Origin: Faecalicatena sp. Marseille-Q4148
GTDB taxonomy: Bacteria; Bacillota; Clostridia; Lachnospirales; Lachnospiraceae
DNA length: 64,000 bases
Assembly (NCBI GenBank): GCA_018228665.1
Contig: CP073692.1
Coordinates: 496,001-560,000, forward strand
Direction: 5' to 3'
Within the stretch, counting starts at the first letter, position 1. Each line of letters opens with the position of its first letter. The notes beneath the pieces are model-generated. The model had not been told where the DNA came from and made no database searches. It was given only the letters and a program-made list of their open reading frames with translations. The position numbers and the translations under genes were made by a program. Shown piece by piece: positions 61,210 to 64,000 of this stretch.

Positions 61210-62439
61210 ATGATTGTAAAATTAATTCAGTATATCCGGGGATATGTGCGAATCAGGATAACCGGGTATTCTCCGGAACGCTTTTTGAATCTGTGCAGTC
61301 ATCATCAAATCCGTCTGTGGGGATTGAGACCTTGCGGACACGCTTATGAAATGTACTTATCGGTTAAGAGTTTTCGAAAATTAAAACCGATTCTTCGGAA
61401 ATCAAATATGAAGATAAAAGTTCTGGAGCGGAGAGGACTTCCTTTTTTTCTAAACCGAAATCGAAAACGGCAGGCATTTTTTACAGGTGCGATACTTTGC
61501 CTGCTGCTTGTATATCTCATGTCACTTCGGATCTGGAATATCCACATTAGCGGTAATTATTCTCATACCGATGAAGGGATGCTGCAGTTTCTTGCGTCAA
61601 AGGATATTTGTCATGGAATGTTGAAACGTAAGATTGATTGTGAGCAGATTGTGAAAGCAATCCGCAGCGAATATGATGACGTGATATGGGTTTCTGCTTC
61701 TATTCAGGGAACAAGGCTTTTCGTGCAGATGAAGGAAAATATGGATATGATCCGGGAAGAACCAGAAGAAGAGATTGAGGCGCCGGCAGATATTATTTCT
61801 GACGCAGATGGTATTATTACAGAAATGATTACACGGAAAGGCGTGCCGCAGATGGAAGCAGGAAGCGAAATTAAAAAAGGGGATCTGCTTGTGTCCGGAT
61901 CGGTACCTGTACTGGATGATAATAAGGAAGTTACCGGCTATCAATATCATATTGCAGATGCAGATATTTACATTCAAACGGAAATTCCATACGAAAGTCG
62001 GATGGAAATAGCATATCAAAAGAAAGTGTATACCGGGCAGAAAAGGAAAGCGCTTTTACTGGAAGCCGGTCCATATGCGATTCAGGCAGGGATATTGTTT
62101 CACCGGTTTCCGGAATCAGAAACGTATGTGAAGAAGAAAACATTGAGAATCGGTGAACACTTTGATCTTCCAATCAGGATTGGCTTAAAAGAGATCCGGG
62201 CATATACATTTTCCGATGCAGAATATGCGGATTCTGAGATTCGCAGGAAAATGACAGAAGAATTTGATCGGTTTTGCAAAGAATTAAAGAAAAAAGGGGT
62301 TCAAATTCTTGAAAATAATGTTAAAATATACAAAGATCACGGCAATGCTGTGGCAAAGGGAACTCTGACGGTCATCAAAACTGTCGGGGAGACGGTGCAG
62401 GCCGTCAAAGATACTGATCATATAAAAGGAGAGGAATAA
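61210..62439 (+). CDS. yqfD: Sporulation protein YqfD
   Basis: A 409-aa membrane-anchored protein (SpoIV-associated YqfD family). An N-terminal cytoplasmic part (LIQYIRGYVRIRITGYSPERFLNLC, then HQIRLWGLRPC) is followed by one membrane helix (about 92-115, FFTGAILCLLLVYLMSLRIWNIHISGN). A long extracytoplasmic domain follows, with KRKIDCEQIVKAIRSEYDDVIWVSASIQGTRLFVQMKE and a beta-rich end. It is sigma-E controlled and needed for sporulation in Bacillus. ATG 61210 follows AAAGGAG. An in-frame ATG at 61192 overlaps the yqfC stop. Confidence 0.9.
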   Translation: MIVKLIQYIRGYVRIRITGYSPERFLNLCSHHQIRLWGLRPCGHAYEMYLSVKSFRKLKPILRKSNMKIKVLERRGLPFFLNRNRKRQAFFTGAILCLLLVYLMSLRIWNIHISGNYSHTDEGMLQFLASKDICHGMLKRKIDCEQIVKAIRSEYDDVIWVSASIQGTRLFVQMKENMDMIREEPEEEIEAPADIISDADGIITEMITRKGVPQMEAGSEIKKGDLLVSGSVPVLDDNKEVTGYQYHIADADIYIQTEIPYESRMEIAYQKKVYTGQKRKALLLEAGPYAIQAGILFHRFPESETYVKKKTLRIGEHFDLPIRIGLKEIRAYTFSDAEYADSEIRRKMTEEFDRFCKELKKKGVQILENNVKIYKDHGNAVAKGTLTVIKTVGETVQAVKDTDHIKGEE

Positions 62440-63468
62440 ATGAGTATTCTCGAAACAATGATAGAAATTCCGAGCGGACATGAGCAAAATGTATTTGGCC
62501 AGTTTGATGCAAATGTAAAGAAAATTGAACGGACACTTCATGTCAGCATCATTCCCCGTGCAGATGGAATTAAGATTATCGGTGAGCCGGCGCAGGCGAA
62601 CCGTGCAAAGTCTGTGTTAAAAGAATTGACAGAACTTTCTGTGCGCGGCAATGAGATTCAGGAACAAAATGTGAATTATGCACTTGCTCTGTCAATGGAA
62701 AATGAAAGCGGTACGCTGGTCGAAATTGATAAAGAGATTATTTGTCATACAATCATGGGAAAACCGGTAAAGCCTAAGACATTAGGACAAAAGAAATATG
62801 TGGATGCAATTCGGGATCATATGATTGTATTTGGACTTGGACCGGCGGGAACCGGAAAAACTTATCTGGCAATGGCGATGGCAATTACTGCATTTAAAAA
62901 TAATGAGGTGGGAAGGATCATTCTGACAAGACCTGCAATTGAGGCAGGAGAGAAATTGGGATTTCTTCCGGGGGATCTGCAGAGTAAAATTGATCCATAT
63001 TTAAGACCGCTTTACGATGCACTTTATCAGATTATGGGTGCAGACAGTTTTATCAAGAATTCGGAGAAAGGTCTGATAGAAGTTGCGCCTCTTGCCTACA
63101 TGCGGGGACGTACGCTTGATAATGCATTTATTATTTTAGATGAGGCACAGAATACAACACCGGCTCAGATGAAAATGTTTCTGACACGAATTGGCTTTGG
63201 ATCGAAAGTTGTTATTACAGGTGATGCAACACAGAAAGACCTTCCATCCGGTCAGGTATCCGGTCTTGATATCGCAGTGAAGGTCGTAAGTCAGATAGAG
63301 GACATTAAGATATGCAATCTGACAAGTAAAGACGTTGTGCGCCATCCGCTCGTACAAAAGATTGTTCAGGCTTATGAAGCATATGAAACAAAACCGAAAG
63401 CCGGAGCAAAGGAAGGCAGAACAAAGGAGCGGACAAAAGGAAATAAAAAGAATAAAACAAAGGAATAA
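62440..63468 (+). CDS. phoH: PhoH family ATPase
   Basis: A 342-aa PhoH/PhoL protein. An N-terminal KH-like part (VSIIPRADGIKIIGEPAQANRAKSVLKEL) precedes the P-loop GPAGTGKTYLAMAMA (about 131-145), FLPGDLQSKIDPYLRPLYDAL, Walker B FIILDEAQNTTPAQMKMFLTRIG, and GDATQKDLP. The lysine-rich tail is unusual in length. It may be an RNA helicase/NTPase working with YbeY. It starts directly after the yqfD stop. Confidence 0.93.
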   Translation: MSILETMIEIPSGHEQNVFGQFDANVKKIERTLHVSIIPRADGIKIIGEPAQANRAKSVLKELTELSVRGNEIQEQNVNYALALSMENESGTLVEIDKEIICHTIMGKPVKPKTLGQKKYVDAIRDHMIVFGLGPAGTGKTYLAMAMAITAFKNNEVGRIILTRPAIEAGEKLGFLPGDLQSKIDPYLRPLYDALYQIMGADSFIKNSEKGLIEVAPLAYMRGRTLDNAFIILDEAQNTTPAQMKMFLTRIGFGSKVVITGDATQKDLPSGQVSGLDIAVKVVSQIEDIKICNLTSKDVVRHPLVQKIVQAYEAYETKPKAGAKEGRTKERTKGNKKNKTKE

Positions 63469-63485
63469 AAAATAAGGAGACGACC

Positions 63486-63980
63486 ATGACATTATTATTT
63501 GAAGAAGAAGGCGATTTACAACTTCCGCTAGAGACAAAGGAATTAGCAGAAGAAGTAATTGAGGCGGCGCTGGATTATGAGGGATGCCCTTATGAAGCCA
63601 CCGTCAGCCTGCTCTTAACAATGAATAACGAGATTCAGGAAATGAATCGAAACTTCCGGGAAATTGATCGGGCAACAGATGTACTGTCTTTCCCGATGAT
63701 TGCATATGAAGAGGCAGGAACATTTGATTTTCTGGAAGAAGACGATTCTGCGTTTGATCCGGAGAGCGGAGAACTTGTACTTGGAGACATTGTAATTTCA
63801 AAAGAGCGGGTAATCGCTCAGGCAGAAGAATACGGACATTCTATTCGCAGGGAATATGCATTTTTGATTGCCCATAGTATGCTTCATCTGATGGGGTATG
63901 ATCATATGGAAGAGGAAGAGCGTGCAGTCATGGAACAGAAACAGCGTGATATTCTGGAGCAGCTCGGAATTACAAGATAA
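63486..63980 (+). CDS. ybeY: Endoribonuclease YbeY (rRNA maturation factor)
   Basis: A 164-aa zinc metallo-RNase: MNNEIQEMNRNFREIDRATDVLSFPM (about 41-66), GDIVISKERV, and the zinc motif HSMLHLMGYDHMEEEE (about 129-144). It processes 16S rRNA 3' ends. AAGGAG lies upstream, and phoH precedes it, as in most bacteria. Confidence 0.95.
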   Translation: MTLLFEEEGDLQLPLETKELAEEVIEAALDYEGCPYEATVSLLLTMNNEIQEMNRNFREIDRATDVLSFPMIAYEEAGTFDFLEEDDSAFDPESGELVLGDIVISKERVIAQAEEYGHSIRREYAFLIAHSMLHLMGYDHMEEEERAVMEQKQRDILEQLGITR

Positions 63981-63997
63981 AGTGAAGGGGTAGTTTC

Positions 63998-64000
63998 ATG
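63998..64000 (+). other. Start codon of the next gene (beyond the window)
   Basis: GAAGGGG (63984-63990) followed by an ATG at 63998-64000, the last bases shown. In related genomes diacylglycerol kinase or another yqf gene follows ybeY; the product cannot be read here. Confidence 0.4.

Overview
This 64-kb window is chromosomal DNA of a low-to-moderate-GC, spore-forming anaerobic Firmicute, most likely a member of the Lachnospiraceae. That placement is inferred from gene content and order. The evidence includes a giant 2-hydroxyacyl-CoA dehydratase activase, a Pta-AckA acetate pathway, an NfnAB-type ferredoxin:NADP oxidoreductase, Rex, the sporulation pair YqfC-YqfD, a plsX-acpP-rnc-smc-ftsY operon, strong AGGAGG ribosome sites and many TTGACA/TATAAT promoters. 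Almost all of the window is ordinary core genome; the accessory material is two insertion sequences and a few odd genes.

Layout. 1-7.2 kb: partial activase (minus strand), a rhomboid-fold membrane protein, a divergent LysA-like decarboxylase and a 2-hydroxyacid dehydrogenase. 7.3-17 kb: tRNA-Leu(CAA), polA, coaE, a YycJ-type metallo-hydrolase, degV, tmcAL (minus strand), then pta, ackA, the DUF177 gene and rpmF. 17.1-21.4 kb: a xanthine/uracil permease and a yitT gene (both minus strand) separated by an IS1634-family element flanked by a 55-bp direct repeat. 21.5-31.4 kb: plsX-acpP-rnc-smc-ftsY, threonine ammonia-lyase, a GntR regulator and NADP-isocitrate dehydrogenase. 31.5-41.4 kb: an ABC-F ATPase (minus strand), rex, the NAD(P)HX repair enzyme, alr, a MazF toxin with no antitoxin, a CBS protein, yebC, a MATE exporter and a ClpP-fold protein. 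41.5-48.8 kb: ftsK, folD, a zinc-ribbon/TPR membrane protein and nfnAB. 48.9-56.6 kb: a PH-domain protein, AlkD, an AAC(6')-like acetyltransferase, an IS1182-family element, rlmH, a FUSC protein, a DnaQ-type exonuclease, a sugar O-acetyltransferase and yaaA. 56.7-64 kb: a thioredoxin-reductase-like flavoprotein without its CxxC, a YeiH permease, a HAD phosphatase, 5-formyl-THF cyclo-ligase, a SatD-family protein, yqfC-yqfD-phoH-ybeY and the first codon of the next gene.

The physiology is fermentative. Pta-AckA makes ATP from acetyl-CoA, NfnAB and Rex handle the NADH/NADPH/ferredoxin balance, and isocitrate dehydrogenase with FolD and 5-formyl-THF cyclo-ligase feeds 2-oxoglutarate and C1 pools. 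The most interesting signals are regulatory or structural rather than new gene families. They are (i) the IS1634 insertion whose 55-bp target duplication copied the complete permease promoter; (ii) an identical 15-nt palindromic sequence in the promoters of the CxxC-less flavoprotein and of the SatD gene; (iii) hairpins placed against the start regions of the ClpP-like gene and of yqfC; and (iv) a 20-bp perfect palindrome over the GntR promoter. No gap between genes exceeds 300 bases; the largest (3817-4109) holds two divergent promoters. I see no CRISPR array, prophage or rRNA operon.
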